From Clostridium massiliamazoniense (GTDB lineage: Bacteria; Bacillota; Clostridia; Clostridiales; Clostridiaceae): a stretch of 64,000 nucleotides of DNA. A program made the position numbers and the translations under genes. The DNA lies in assembly GCF_001403635.1 (NCBI RefSeq), contig NZ_LN879468.1, positions 186,001-250,000 of the forward strand. The letters run 5' to 3'. Positions 1-9,781 of this stretch are shown piece by piece (within the stretch, counting starts at the first letter, position 1; the number at the start of each line of letters is the position of its first letter). The notes beneath the pieces are model-generated. The model was not told the DNA's origin, did not search any database, and saw nothing but the letters and a program-made list of their open reading frames with translations.

Positions 1-810
1 ACTAAAAATGGTGAAGAATTCTCTAAAGAGTTAGCTTCATTAGCAGAAATGTTCGTTAACGATGCTTTCGGAACAGCTCACAGAGCTCATTGTTCAACAG
101 TTGGAGTAACTGAATACTTAAGCCCAGCAGTTTGTGGATACTTAATCCAAAAAGAACTTAAATTCTTAGGAGATGCTGTAGAAAGCCCAGAAAGACCATT
201 CGTAGCTATATTAGGTGGAGCTAAGGTTTCAGATAAAATAAATGTTATAAATAATTTATTAGAAAAAGTAGATACTTTAATCATTGGTGGAGGAATGGCT
301 TATACATTCTTAAAAGCTCAAGGATTTACAGTTGGAAGTTCATTAGTAGAAGAAGATAAAGTTGACTATGCTAAAGAAATGTTAGAAAAAGCTACTGCTA
401 AAGGTGTTAAATTATTATTACCTGTAGATCACAGAGTAGCAAAAGAATTTAAAGATGTTGAAGCTGTTGTAACTGCTGATGAAAACATTGAAGATGGATT
501 CATGGGATTAGATATTGGACCAAAAACAGAAGAATTATATGCTGCTGCTGTTAAGGAAGCTAAAACTGTTATTTGGAACGGACCAATGGGTGTATTTGAA
601 TTTGAAAACTTTAATAAAGGAACAATTGCTGTTGCTAAAGCTATGGCAGATTCAAATGCTACAACTATAATCGGTGGTGGAGATTCAGCTGCTGCTGTAA
701 ATATATTAGGATTCGGAGATAAAATGACTCACATCTCAACTGGTGGTGGAGCTTCATTAGAATTCTTAGAAGGTAAAGTATTACCAGGAATAGACGCTTT
801 AAATGACTAA
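1..810 (+). CDS. pgk: Phosphoglycerate kinase, C-terminal part (5' end outside window)
   Basis: Phosphoglycerate kinase transfers the acyl phosphate of 1,3-bisphosphoglycerate to ADP in lower glycolysis. The frame is open from base 1, so the gene starts upstream of the window; a normal protein of about 395 residues would leave roughly a third missing. Visible family motifs include [11 protein letters not shown], the nucleotide-binding GGGDSAAAV and [15 protein letters not shown] near the C terminus. tpiA follows on the same strand after 122 bases, as in the common gap-pgk-tpi-gpm order of Firmicutes. The identity is certain; only the start is unseen. Confidence 0.97.
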   Translation, partial: TKNGEEFSKELASLAEMFVNDAFGTAHRAHCSTVGVTEYLSPAVCGYLIQKELKFLGDAVESPERPFVAILGGAKVSDKINVINNLLEKVDTLIIGGGMAYTFLKAQGFTVGSSLVEEDKVDYAKEMLEKATAKGVKLLLPVDHRVAKEFKDVEAVVTADENIEDGFMGLDIGPKTEELYAAAVKEAKTVIWNGPMGVFEFENFNKGTIAVAKAMADSNATTIIGGGDSAAAVNILGFGDKMTHISTGGGASLEFLEGKVLPGIDALND

Positions 811-830
811 TTAATTAGTTAAAATTTTAT

Positions 831-858
831 GTTTAAAAGTTTTTAGAAACTTTTAAAC
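831..858 (+). other. Perfect 12-bp hairpin in the pgk-tpiA spacer
   Basis: The arm 831-842 is exactly complementary to 847-858, with a 4-base loop (ttag). It is followed by ccgattg rather than a run of T, so it is not a standard intrinsic terminator. Inference: it may protect or define an mRNA 3' end, or mark a processing site between the two glycolytic genes. Confidence 0.6.
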
Positions 859-932
859 CCGATTGAAGTATTAGAAAGTAAGGGAGCGTGTCTCCCTTTT
901 TGAATAAAAATAATTTTTACGAGGTGTATATA

Positions 933-1679
933 ATGAGAACTCCAATAATCGCTGGAAACTGGAAAATGAATAAAACTCCTGCTGAAGCAGTAGAAATGAT
1001 AAATGAATTAAAAGGATTAGTTAAAGATGCTAAGTGTGACGTAGTTGTATGTCCTACTTTCGTTTGTTTAGACGCAGTTTTAAAAGCTGTTGAAGGATCA
1101 AACATAAAAGTTGCTGCACAAAACATGCACTTTGAAAATAGTGGAGCTTTCACTGGAGAAGTTTCACCAGTAATGCTTGAAGCTATGGGTGTTGACTATG
1201 TTGTTTTAGGACACAGTGAAAGAAGAGAATATTTCAATGAAACAGATGAAGCTTTAAATAAAAAAGTTAAAGCAGCTTTTGCTCATAACATTACTCCAAT
1301 TCTTTGCTGTGGAGAAACTTTAGAGCAAAGAGAAAATGGAACAACTAATGATGTTGTTGGAGCTCAAATAAAAGCTGACTTAGAAGGTTTATCAAAAGAA
1401 TTAGCTGAAAAAGTTGTTATAGCTTATGAACCAATCTGGGCTATTGGAACTGGAAAAACAGCTACAGATGAGCAAGCTAACGAAACTATAATAGCAATTA
1501 GAAATGTTGTAGCTGAAATGTTCGGTAAAGAAGTTGCTGATAAAGTAAGAATACAATACGGTGGATCAGTTAAACCTGGTACAATTAAAGCTCAAATGGC
1601 TATGTCAGATATCGATGGAGCTTTAGTTGGTGGAGCTAGCTTAGTTGCTTCAGATTTCTCACAAATAGTAAATTTCTAA
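933..1679 (+). CDS. tpiA: Triosephosphate isomerase
   Basis: Interconverts dihydroxyacetone phosphate and glyceraldehyde 3-phosphate in the cytoplasm. The protein is 248 residues, the usual length. Catalytic elements visible are NWKMN near the N terminus (Asn/Lys), GHSERR (His base), [11 protein letters not shown] (Glu plus the flexible lid) and QYGGSVKPG for phosphate binding. An upstream in-frame ATG at 888 is not used in this call, because the canonical start [13 protein letters not shown] at 933 follows a good ribosome site (gaggtg, 921-926). It lies in the glycolytic block between pgk and gpmI. Confidence 0.98.
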   Translation: MRTPIIAGNWKMNKTPAEAVEMINELKGLVKDAKCDVVVCPTFVCLDAVLKAVEGSNIKVAAQNMHFENSGAFTGEVSPVMLEAMGVDYVVLGHSERREYFNETDEALNKKVKAAFAHNITPILCCGETLEQRENGTTNDVVGAQIKADLEGLSKELAEKVVIAYEPIWAIGTGKTATDEQANETIIAIRNVVAEMFGKEVADKVRIQYGGSVKPGTIKAQMAMSDIDGALVGGASLVASDFSQIVNF

Positions 1680-1693
1680 TAACTAATAAATTG

Positions 1694-1816
1694 AAACTTA
1701 ATTCAGATAGAGTTAAAGCTCTATCTGAATTTTAAGCAAAGTTATCTAGGAATCTGTATCTGTTTATTTTAAGTTTATAGAGACTTTAGTATTACAGATA
1801 TTTAGTTATTAGATAA
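1694..1816 (+). ncRNA. Recurrent structured RNA element, copy A
   Basis: First of four good copies of an element not recognised as a named family. It has a leading hairpin with a perfect 12-bp stem (1701-1712 with 1719-1730, 6-base loop). A nested domain follows, closed by ttatcta/tagataa (1742-1748 with 1810-1816), with an inner stem tatctgt/acagata (1757-1763 with 1794-1800). It lies just downstream of tpiA and ahead of a terminator. The strand is inferred from neighbouring genes. See copies B, C, D and the decayed copy E. Confidence 0.6.
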
Positions 1817-1874
1817 AATAAAGTTCGATCTAGTTAGGGGGATTACTTCCTCCTAAATTTAGATATTGATAGTG

Positions 1875-1924
1875 CAATAGTAATAAGCAACCAATTATAC
1901 TTGTTTGTTGCTATTGTTTTTTTT
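1875..1924 (+). terminator. Rho-independent terminator after RNA copy A
   Basis: caatag (1875-1880) pairs with ctattg (1911-1916) and caac (1888-1891) with gttg (1907-1910). An eight-T run follows at 1917-1924. It would end transcripts coming from tpiA or copy A, so copy B and gpmI probably have their own promoter. Confidence 0.7.
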
Positions 1925-2072
1925 ATATATAAATATTATAATTTAAATATAGAGAAAGACTTGATATAACTAACTTTATCTATGTTTTTCACTAAATGAA
2001 ATATAATGGATTATATTATAAAATCTTCTATTATTAAAGGAAAATTTTAAATGAAAATATAAAGATAAACTA

Positions 2073-2195
2073 AGACTTAATTCAGATAGAATTAAAGTTT
2101 AATCTGAATTTTAGAGGTCGTTATCTAGGGACCTATATCTATTTATCTTCAGCTTATAGAAGCTTGGAGTATTATAGATACTAGTTATGAGATAA
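2073..2195 (+). ncRNA. Recurrent structured RNA element, copy B (gpmI leader)
   Basis: Same architecture as copy A: leading hairpin attcagat/atctgaat (2080-2087 with 2102-2109), closing stem ttatct/agataa (2121-2126 with 2190-2195) and inner stem tatctat/atagata (2136-2142 with 2174-2180). The inner stem differs from copy A by a compensatory G-C to A-T change. The element ends 27 bases before the gpmI start, so it would form most of that leader. Confidence 0.6.
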
Positions 2196-2222
2196 AATCA
2201 TTAAAATGTCGGAGGGGTAGTT

Positions 2223-3758
2223 ATGACAAAGAAACCAGTAATGTTAATGATATTAGATGGATTTGGAATATCAGAAAGTAAAAATGGAAATGCAATTGCG
2301 GCTGCTAAAAAGCCTAATTTAGATAAATACATGAATAAATATCCTAATACTAAAATAGCTGCATCTGGATTAAGAGTTGGTCTTCCAGAAGGACAAATGG
2401 GTAATTCAGAAGTTGGTCATTTAAATATTGGGGCAGGTAGAATAGTATACCAAGAATTAACAAGAATAACTAAAGCTATAGAAGATGGTGATTTCTTTAA
2501 TAATGAAGCTTTAAATAAAGCTGTTGAAAATGCTTTAAAAAATAATTCAGCATTACACTTAATGGGATTATTATCAGATGGTGGAGTTCATTCACACATC
2601 GGTCATTTAAAAGGATTATTAGAATTAGCTAAGAAAAAAGGTTTATCAAAAGTTTATGTTCATGCTTTCATGGATGGTAGAGACGTTGCACCTTCATCAG
2701 GAAAAGACTTCGTTGTTCAACTTGAAAATATTATGAAAGAAATAGGTGTAGGAGAAATCGCTACAATAAGCGGAAGATACTACGCTATGGATAGAGATAA
2801 TAGATGGGAAAGAGTTCAATTAGCATATGATGCTATGACTTTAGGAAAAGGTGAAGTTGCTACATCAGCAGTAGATGCTATGGTAAATTCATACAATAAC
2901 GAAAAAACAGATGAATTCGTATTACCAACTGTTATAGAGAAAAATGGACAACCGGTTGCTAAAATAGTAAGTGGTGATTCAGTAATATTCTTCAACTTTA
3001 GACCAGATAGAGCTAGAGAAATGACTAGAGCTATAGTTGATAGAGAGTTTGTAGGATTTGAAAGAGAGCAATTAGATGTTACTTTTGTAACTATGACTCA
3101 ATATGATAAGACTTTAGAAAATGTAGAAGTAGCTTATAGACCAGAAAGTTATACAAATACTTTAGGAGAATATGTTGCTAAAAATGGTTTAACTCAATTA
3201 AGAATAGCTGAAACAGAAAAATATGCTCACGTAACATTTTTCTTTAATGGTGGAGTAGAAAAACCAAATGAAAATGAAGATAGAGCTATAGTAGCATCTC
3301 CAAAAGTTGCAACTTACGATTTAAAACCAGAAATGAGTGCTTTTGAATTAACTGATGAGTTAGTTAAGAGAATAGATGAAGACAAATATGACATGATTAT
3401 ATTAAACTATGCAAATCCAGATATGGTAGGACATACAGGAGTAGTTGAAGCAGCAATTAAAGCTGTTGAAGCTGTTGATACTTGTCTAGGAAGAGTTGTA
3501 GATAAAGTATTAGAAAAAGAAGGTACTGTATTTATAACAGCTGACCATGGAAATGCAGAAGTAATGATTAATCCTGAAACAGGAAATCCATTTACAGCTC
3601 ATACTTCAAATTTAGTTCCATTATTATGGATATCTAAGGATGCTGAAGGAAGAGCATTAAAAGAAGATGGGAAATTAGCTGATTTAGCTCCAACAATGCT
3701 AGAAGTTATGGGACTTGATAAACCAGCTGAAATGACTGGAGAATCTTTATTAAAATAA
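2223..3758 (+). CDS. gpmI: 2,3-bisphosphoglycerate-independent phosphoglycerate mutase
   Basis: Cofactor-independent, Mn-dependent interconversion of 3- and 2-phosphoglycerate. The 511-residue length is standard. Visible features are the N-terminal metal site MLMILDGFG, the catalytic phosphoserine motif [23 protein letters not shown] and the metal-binding ADHGNAE near the C terminus. A strong ribosome site (ggagggg, 2211-2217) precedes the ATG. The leader contains structured RNA copy B, and a strong terminator follows at 3786. It is monocistronic as far as can be seen. Confidence 0.98.
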   Translation: MTKKPVMLMILDGFGISESKNGNAIAAAKKPNLDKYMNKYPNTKIAASGLRVGLPEGQMGNSEVGHLNIGAGRIVYQELTRITKAIEDGDFFNNEALNKAVENALKNNSALHLMGLLSDGGVHSHIGHLKGLLELAKKKGLSKVYVHAFMDGRDVAPSSGKDFVVQLENIMKEIGVGEIATISGRYYAMDRDNRWERVQLAYDAMTLGKGEVATSAVDAMVNSYNNEKTDEFVLPTVIEKNGQPVAKIVSGDSVIFFNFRPDRAREMTRAIVDREFVGFEREQLDVTFVTMTQYDKTLENVEVAYRPESYTNTLGEYVAKNGLTQLRIAETEKYAHVTFFFNGGVEKPNENEDRAIVASPKVATYDLKPEMSAFELTDELVKRIDEDKYDMIILNYANPDMVGHTGVVEAAIKAVEAVDTCLGRVVDKVLEKEGTVFITADHGNAEVMINPETGNPFTAHTSNLVPLLWISKDAEGRALKEDGKLADLAPTMLEVMGLDKPAEMTGESLLK

Positions 3759-3785
3759 TTATAATTTAATAATTAGAAATATTAT

Positions 3786-3836
3786 AAAGCTAAATTGTCT
3801 TAAGGTTAGTTATAGCCTTAGCAATTTAGCTTTTTT
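3786..3836 (+). terminator. Terminator of gpmI
   Basis: aaagctaaattg (3786-3797) pairs with caatttagcttt, with an additional inner stem, and a six-T run follows. Canonical intrinsic terminator directly after gpmI. Confidence 0.85.
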
Positions 3837-3905
3837 AGGTTAAAAGTACATTTCATTTAGATTTGCAAAGTGACTTAATTTACATAGAGTTAAATTCTAG
3901 TAATA

Positions 3906-4160
3906 TTACATTACTTGAAGCTGTACAGTTACCCCATCTATACTCTCTAGTTGTTTTTTTAATGATATAATACTATCATTATGTTCTTCTTCAGGTGTTA
4001 GATGTAGAATTACTATACCAGTTGAACTATTAGAGCCGCCTTCTACATTATGAAGTCCAAGTCTAGCTTTTATGAATTCACCGAAGTCAGTTAAAATATG
4101 TTGAACTTTTGGAGCATTTTTTTCCCTAGGGCAAATTTTTATTATCATTATTTTAATCAT
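3906..4160 (-). CDS. TM1266-type small regulator linked to Fe-only hydrogenase
   Basis: An 84-residue protein resembling the TM1266/NikR-C-like family annotated as putative regulators of the iron-only hydrogenase system: an ACT-like fold with no DNA-binding helix of its own. The sequence shows the family features HNVEGGSNSSTGIVILHL and a C-terminal strand ending in VTVQLQVM. The start is uncertain: the first ATG lies 15 bases from the ribosome site (complement of ctcct, 4176-4180), and a second ATG four codons in is an alternative. No hydrogenase maturation gene is adjacent here, so the role is from family knowledge only. Confidence 0.75.
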   Translation of the reverse strand: MIKIMIIKICPREKNAPKVQHILTDFGEFIKARLGLHNVEGGSNSSTGIVILHLTPEEEHNDSIISLKKQLESIDGVTVQLQVM

Positions 4161-4257
4161 ATGATTTTTTATAATCTCCTTTCTTATAAAATTTTGTTAT
4201 TAAATGACTAATAAACTTCTAATTAATTTTAGAAATTTTGGTTAATTATGATAAACG

Positions 4258-4381
4258 TAGACTTAATTCAGGGGAGTTTTGACTCTATCTGAATGCTTAG
4301 TCACAGTTATCTAGGAGCGTGAGGCTGTTTATCTCCTACTTATAAAAGATAGGAGTATTACAGCCTCTAGCTATCAGATAA
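4258..4381 (+). ncRNA. Recurrent structured RNA element, copy C
   Basis: Best-paired copy. Leading hairpin attcag/ctgaat (4265-4270 with 4289-4294) with an inner gagt/actc; closing stem ttatct/agataa (4307-4312 with 4376-4381); inner stem gaggctgt/acagcctc (4321-4328 with 4360-4367); apical stem ctccta/taggag (4333-4338 with 4350-4355). The inner stem differs strongly from copies A and B yet pairs perfectly. No gene follows for over 1 kb; a terminator lies at 4682. Confidence 0.65.
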
Positions 4382-4681
4382 ATAGATTTTTAGATTAAGT
4401 TGATAAAATATATAACTAGGTTTTATTTTTTCAACTATTATAAAGTTTTCCATAAAAGGATAAAAATATTCATTGAGATAAAAATTATATGATGAGTAGC
4501 ATTTATAATATTCTAATCTTTTATAAGATGGAAATAAGCAAAGGCATAACTCTAGATAGGAAACATTAAAATTCAGTTAAAGTAAAAGTTCTATTTGGAT
4601 TAAATTTTAATTTGTATTTAGATATGAATTGTTATAAGTAAATTTAGGGGGAGTAAATAAGTAATTTAAAATTAAAAGTAA

Positions 4682-4738
4682 AAAAATAGAAAATGACCTA
4701 GAAGAAAAGAGGGAGAGTCTTAGGTCATTTCTATTTTT
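4682..4738 (+). terminator. Strong hairpin with flanking A and T runs (possibly bidirectional terminator)
   Basis: The left arm ending in atgaccta (4692-4700) pairs with taggtcat (4721-4728), and the pairing extends into the flanking aatagaa/ttctatt with one bulge. T-rich sequence follows. No protein gene lies between copy C and this hairpin, so it could end a short non-coding transcript that starts with copy C. The stretch 4739-5040 shows no gene. Confidence 0.65.
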
Positions 4739-5044
4739 AAACAAAAAAAGTGGATTTCAAATTTATGTTTTGTTTTAATTTATAATAGGGATTGGTTTTG
4801 TATAATCAAGTAATTGACTATGGCTTTATTATAAATTTCAATTATGTTTTATTTATGGATTCAATATGTAGTTTGTGTGAATTTAATTTTAATATATATG
4901 TATAAATGTATATTTTAGTAAAAAATAAAGTGAAAGGATTAATTAAAAGAGGATAAAGCAACTTAATTTAGGTAAAGAAATAAGTTTTTAAATAATTAAA
5001 AAATGGTGTAATATTTTCTCTTTTAATCATATAATTATTATATA

Positions 5045-5364
5045 AAAGAAAATCAAAAAAGCTGTAGATAAAGAATAGTAGTAAAACTTAAGGTTCAATA
5101 AAGAGAGTTAGTTATGGTGAAATTCTAGCAAGAAGTAGTTTTACGAATGGACTTTGGAGGTATGAGAGGAAATTTTAATTTAGAAGAGTAATGCTCATGG
5201 TGGACTGCACCTTATAGCAGTTACAGTATTATATGTACTGGAAGAGATGTATAAATAAGAATGATGCAAAAAACAAAAGTTAAATTGCTTTACTCTTATT
5301 CATACAAATTAGGTGGTACCGTGAAAAAAGATTTCGCCCTATGTTTAGGGGAAATCTTTTTTTT
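5045..5364 (+). promoter_or_regulatory. T-box leader, tryptophan specifier
   Basis: Tandem elements match a T-box riboswitch. Stem I contains gtaaaact paired with agttttac, immediately followed by the specifier loop gaaTGGa; TGG at 5148-5150 is the Trp codon. The conserved T-box sequence aggtggtaccg lies at 5311-5321. The competing terminator is the stem aaagattt..cccta / taggg..aaatcttt followed by eight T. Uncharged tRNA-Trp would favour the antiterminator and switch on trpP. The 5' boundary is approximate. Confidence 0.92.
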
Positions 5365-5452
5365 ATTTTATAGAAAGGGGGTATTTATAATGATTTGAAG
5401 TAATCTAATTCAATTAAAAAGTATTAATTTAAATTTTGGAGGGTTTATATTT

Positions 5453-6001
5453 ATGAGAAGAAATGAAAATATTAAAAAAATGGTTTTAAATTCAATATTA
5501 CTTGCAATTGGACTTTTACTTCATCAGATAACACCTACTTTAGGATTGCCTATGCAACCTGATTTTGCTTTGGCAATGTTATTTATAGTGATTATATTAA
5601 ATAATGGAGAATATAAAGTTACTTTAATATCTGGAATAATAATAGGATTATTTACAGCTATAACTACTAAATTTCCTGGTGGACAGTTGCCTAATATGAT
5701 AGATAAATTTATAACTGTACATGTGGTATATCTCTTAATACTTGCATTAAATAAAATTAAAATAATAAATAATAAAGATGAAAAGATAGGTTCTTTAATA
5801 AAAGCAATTATTATTTTTCCTATAGGAACTTTAGTAAGTGGTTTAAGTTTTTTAACTTCAGCAAATTTAATAGTGGGATTACCAGCTTCATTTATGAATT
5901 TATTTTTAGTTGTAGTGATTCCTGCTGTAGTAATGAATATAATTGTTGGATTAATATTGTTTAAAGCTATAGAAAGAGCAACAAAAGGTTTAAAGGTATA
6001 A
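5453..6001 (+). CDS. trpP: Tryptophan transporter TrpP
   Basis: Integral membrane protein of 182 residues with about five hydrophobic segments. It resembles the TrpP family of tryptophan uptake proteins, whose members are typically of this size; the N-terminal region (HQITPTLGLPMQPDF) and FPGGQLPNMIDKF are family-like. The start follows ggaggg at a good distance. The Trp-specific T-box upstream is independent evidence for tryptophan as substrate. Transcription should rise when tRNA-Trp is uncharged. Confidence 0.9.
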   Translation: MRRNENIKKMVLNSILLAIGLLLHQITPTLGLPMQPDFALAMLFIVIILNNGEYKVTLISGIIIGLFTAITTKFPGGQLPNMIDKFITVHVVYLLILALNKIKIINNKDEKIGSLIKAIIIFPIGTLVSGLSFLTSANLIVGLPASFMNLFLVVVIPAVVMNIIVGLILFKAIERATKGLKV

Positions 6002-6074
6002 AACATTATTTAATTGAAAGAATAGTTTTAATTAAGGAATATAAGTTTTAAAATTACTCTCTTCTAAAAGTAAT

Positions 6075-6102
6075 AATTATTTTTCTTTTGGGAAAAATAA
6101 TT
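6075..6102. other. Perfect 11-bp hairpin between trpP and eno
   Basis: aattatttttc (6075-6085) pairs exactly with gaaaaataatt (6092-6102), loop ttttgg. It has no proper T run beyond the stem, so it would be a weak terminator for trpP at most. Confidence 0.4.
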
Positions 6103-6180
6103 TTGCTATGATATTTTATTAAACTTAAGAATAAAGACGAAAATAAAGCAAATTTCGACTTTAGCAGAATATAAGCAGCT

Positions 6181-6227
6181 TTGCATTTTTTATCTACTTC
6201 TGCTATAATATATGAAAATGAATATCA
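6181..6227 (+). promoter_or_regulatory. eno promoter with overlapping Fur-like box
   Basis: -35 TTGCAT (6181-6186), a 17-base spacer, then an extended -10 TGCTATAAT ending at 6209. Immediately downstream, over the expected start site, TGAAAATGAATATCA (6213-6227) matches the Fur 7-1-7 consensus TGATAATnATTATCA at 12 of 14 positions. Inference: eno transcription may respond to iron. Confidence 0.6.
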
Positions 6228-6319
6228 AAATCAATTAATTAGATTTCATTTAATAAATAAATTTTATTTATAATGTTATATTAAAATTAAGTATAAAAAT
6301 TAAAACTAGAAGGGAGTAA

Positions 6320-7618
<1,299 letters not shown>

Positions 7619-7624
7619 TATTTT

Positions 7625-7653
7625 TTGCTTTCTATATCTATTTCTGCTATAAT
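7625..7653 (+). promoter_or_regulatory. secG promoter, extended -10
   Basis: -35 TTGCTT (7625-7630), 17-base spacer, extended -10 TGCTATAAT (7645-7653). The spacer and -10 closely resemble those of the eno promoter, down to the ttctgctataat core, but no Fur-like box follows. Confidence 0.6.
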
Positions 7654-7781
7654 GTATAAGGAATAAAGTTTAATTACACAAGAAAATTTAAGGAATGTTG
7701 TTAATATTTAGACGACTATTCTTTATGATAAATATTATTTAAGTAAATTAAGTGATTTGAGAATTGTAGGAGGTTAGTTAA

Positions 7782-8012
7782 ATGAGAACATTTCTTATTA
7801 TAGCGGAAATAATTCTAGCAATAATAGTTGTGGTTTCTATAATGATGCAACCAAGTAAAGCTGATGCTTTAAGTGGTTTCATTCAAGGTAAAGGTGATAC
7901 TTTTTATTCAAAAAATAAAGGTAGAACTAAAGAAGCTATGCTAGTTAAAACAACTATAATTAGTACTATTTTATTTGTTATAGTAACAATCGGCTTAAAC
8001 ATGGTAAAATAG
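7782..8012 (+). CDS. secG: Preprotein translocase subunit SecG
   Basis: Small membrane subunit of the SecYEG export channel. It has 76 residues and two hydrophobic segments (about residues 1-22 and 54-74) separated by a polar loop carrying the family-typical SKADALSGFIQGKGDTFYSKNKGR. The start follows gtaggagg. Its position between eno and rnr/smpB is common in clostridia. The terminator follows directly. Confidence 0.95.
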   Translation: MRTFLIIAEIILAIIVVVSIMMQPSKADALSGFIQGKGDTFYSKNKGRTKEAMLVKTTIISTILFVIVTIGLNMVK

Positions 8013-8028
8013 TCGGTTTAAATAGAAA

Positions 8029-8061
8029 AAATAGAGGTGGAGTTTTCTACCTCTATTTTTT
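8029..8061 (+). terminator. Terminator of secG
   Basis: atagaggt (8031-8038) pairs with acctctat (8049-8056), extended by A/T pairs, followed by seven T. Confidence 0.88.
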
Positions 8062-8093
8062 TGTAATAAATAATATGAACTATAATTCCTAGC

Positions 8094-8164
8094 TGAATTT
8101 TAGTGAAAGTTTATATAGTTTAAATATAGTACATTAAAATATTATAGATACAAGTTATGAGATA
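8094..8164 (+). repeat. Decayed copy E of the recurrent structured RNA element
   Basis: It starts with ctgaattttag, as at the end of the leading hairpin of copies A and B. It ends with attatagatacaagttatg followed by agata, nearly the 3' end of copy B; the middle is rearranged and shortened. Most of the stems cannot form. It is best explained as a remnant, which suggests the family is mobile or gained and lost. Confidence 0.45.
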
Positions 8165-8278
8165 GAAGAAAGGTGATTAGTGAATAAAAAAGAAGTTGTA
8201 TAAAATAAACTTCTAAAAATACTGAATTTATATAAATTTCTAAAAAAAAAAAGAGTTGTATCAAATTAATCCTTAATA

Positions 8279-8337
8279 TTACTTTTATCAATAGCTAGAT
8301 AAAAGTAAGAGGATGGATCTGTTTAGATACATCATCT
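8279..8337. terminator. Hairpins 3' of the efflux operon
   Basis: A perfect 11-bp hairpin ttacttttatc/gataaaagtaa (8279-8289 with 8298-8308) is followed by a second, imperfect hairpin (8311-8337). They lie just past the stop of the minus-strand MFS gene, but a clear T run on that strand is only seen further on (the A tract at 8243-8253). Probable but not textbook terminator. Confidence 0.45.
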
Positions 8338-8353
8338 TTTTATGTATTAAGTT

Positions 8354-9766
8354 TTAGTTTTTAGCTTGTTTTTTATTGTCTTTAACTACAAAGAAAGCAA
8401 TAATAAATGCTAATAATGTTATACCAGCTGCTGTTGCAAATGATAAGTTCATTCCGTGAATCATAGCTTTCATTGGATTTGCTATTCCTGAGTTTTTAGC
8501 ACCATCTGTCATAATTGTAACTAAGATAGCAGTTCCGATAGATGCAGCTACTTGTCTTAATGTAGTAGTTGCAGCGATTCCGTGTGAATAAGATCTCTTT
8601 TCAAGAGCATTTAAACTTAAAGTCATTAACGGCATCATGAATAAAGATATTCCAAATAATCTAATTGCATACATAGTTGATATGAATGTAAGAGATGTAG
8701 TTGCAGTTAAGAACATAAAGCTAAATGTTCCTATTGTTACTAATAAAAGACCTGTAAGAATTAAAATTCTTCCACCAAATTTATCGAATAATCTACCTGT
8801 GATTGGACTCATTACAGCAAGTATTAGAGCACCAGGAAGTAATAATAATCCTGATCTAAATGCAGTGTATCCTCTAGCACTTTGAACATATAAAGGTAAT
8901 ATAACTTCTGTTGAAAGGAATCCAGCAAATACTATAAGAATTATTAAAGTAGCAAAACTAAATGTAGGGCTCTTAAATACTCTTAAGTCAAGGAATGGAT
9001 TTTCCATTGTAAGTTGTCTATATGCAAAGATTATTAATGAAATTACACCTATTATAACTGGAACAAAGAATTTTGAACTAGTCCAACCATATTCTCCTGC
9101 ATTACTAAATCCGTATAAGAAAGTACCAAATCCGATTGCAGATGTAACAAGTGATAATAAATCAAGTTTAGCTTTTTCAGATTCTTTAACATTTTTAAGA
9201 TAGAAGTATCCGAAGATTAAATCTAAAATTGCTATAGGAATTGAAGTATAGAATAAATCTTGCCAACGATAGTGTTGTATTAACCAACCAGCGAAAGTAG
9301 GTCCAACTGCTGGAGCGAATGAAATTACTATACCCATTATACCCATTGCCATACCTCTTTCTTCCTCAGGGAAAATAAAGAAGAAGACAGTTTGCATAAA
9401 TGGTAAAAGAATACCAGCACCCATAGCTTGAATTATTCTAGCTATTATTAAAGTACTAAAGTTAGGTGACATAGATCCTAAAATAGTACCTATAGTAAAT
9501 AGTCCCATAGATATAAAGAATAATGATCTTGTTGAAAATCTTTTTATTAAGAATGCTGACATAGGAACCATTATTCCTGATGTAAGCATAAATGCTGTAG
9601 TAAGCCATTGCCCGCTAGTGTCTGTTAAATGTAATTCTTTTATTATTGACGGTAATGCTGTAGTTAATGAAGTTTCATTTAAGAAAGCAATAAATGTTCC
9701 GACTAATAATATTCCGGCAATAACCCATTTGTTACCAAAATTCTGTTGTTGTCTTTTGTTTTCCAT
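8354..9766 (-). CDS. DHA2-family MFS multidrug transporter (EmrB/QacA type)
   Basis: A 470-residue integral membrane protein with about 14 hydrophobic segments, the DHA2 drug:H+ antiporter arrangement. Characteristic motifs are FLNETSLTTALPSI in TM1 (family D1-type) and ARIIQAMGAGILLPFMQTV, with the antiporter motif C-like AVGPTFAGWL in TM5. It is the second gene of an operon with a TetR regulator: the TetR stop is 16 bases upstream, and the ribosome site (aggagg on the minus strand) lies in that gap. The substrate cannot be read from the sequence; lipophilic drugs, bile compounds or dyes are typical for the family. Confidence 0.9.
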   Translation of the reverse strand: MENKRQQQNFGNKWVIAGILLVGTFIAFLNETSLTTALPSIIKELHLTDTSGQWLTTAFMLTSGIMVPMSAFLIKRFSTRSLFFISMGLFTIGTILGSMSPNFSTLIIARIIQAMGAGILLPFMQTVFFFIFPEEERGMAMGIMGIVISFAPAVGPTFAGWLIQHYRWQDLFYTSIPIAILDLIFGYFYLKNVKESEKAKLDLLSLVTSAIGFGTFLYGFSNAGEYGWTSSKFFVPVIIGVISLIIFAYRQLTMENPFLDLRVFKSPTFSFATLIILIVFAGFLSTEVILPLYVQSARGYTAFRSGLLLLPGALILAVMSPITGRLFDKFGGRILILTGLLLVTIGTFSFMFLTATTSLTFISTMYAIRLFGISLFMMPLMTLSLNALEKRSYSHGIAATTTLRQVAASIGTAILVTIMTDGAKNSGIANPMKAMIHGMNLSFATAAGITLLAFIIAFFVVKDNKKQAKN

Positions 9767-9781
9767 TTTATCATCCTCCTG

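Noticed and set aside
5524-6006. Minus-strand ORF of 160 codons opposite trpP
   Set aside because: Overlaps the trpP frame completely, has no ribosome site and no family resemblance; trpP is supported by the T-box.
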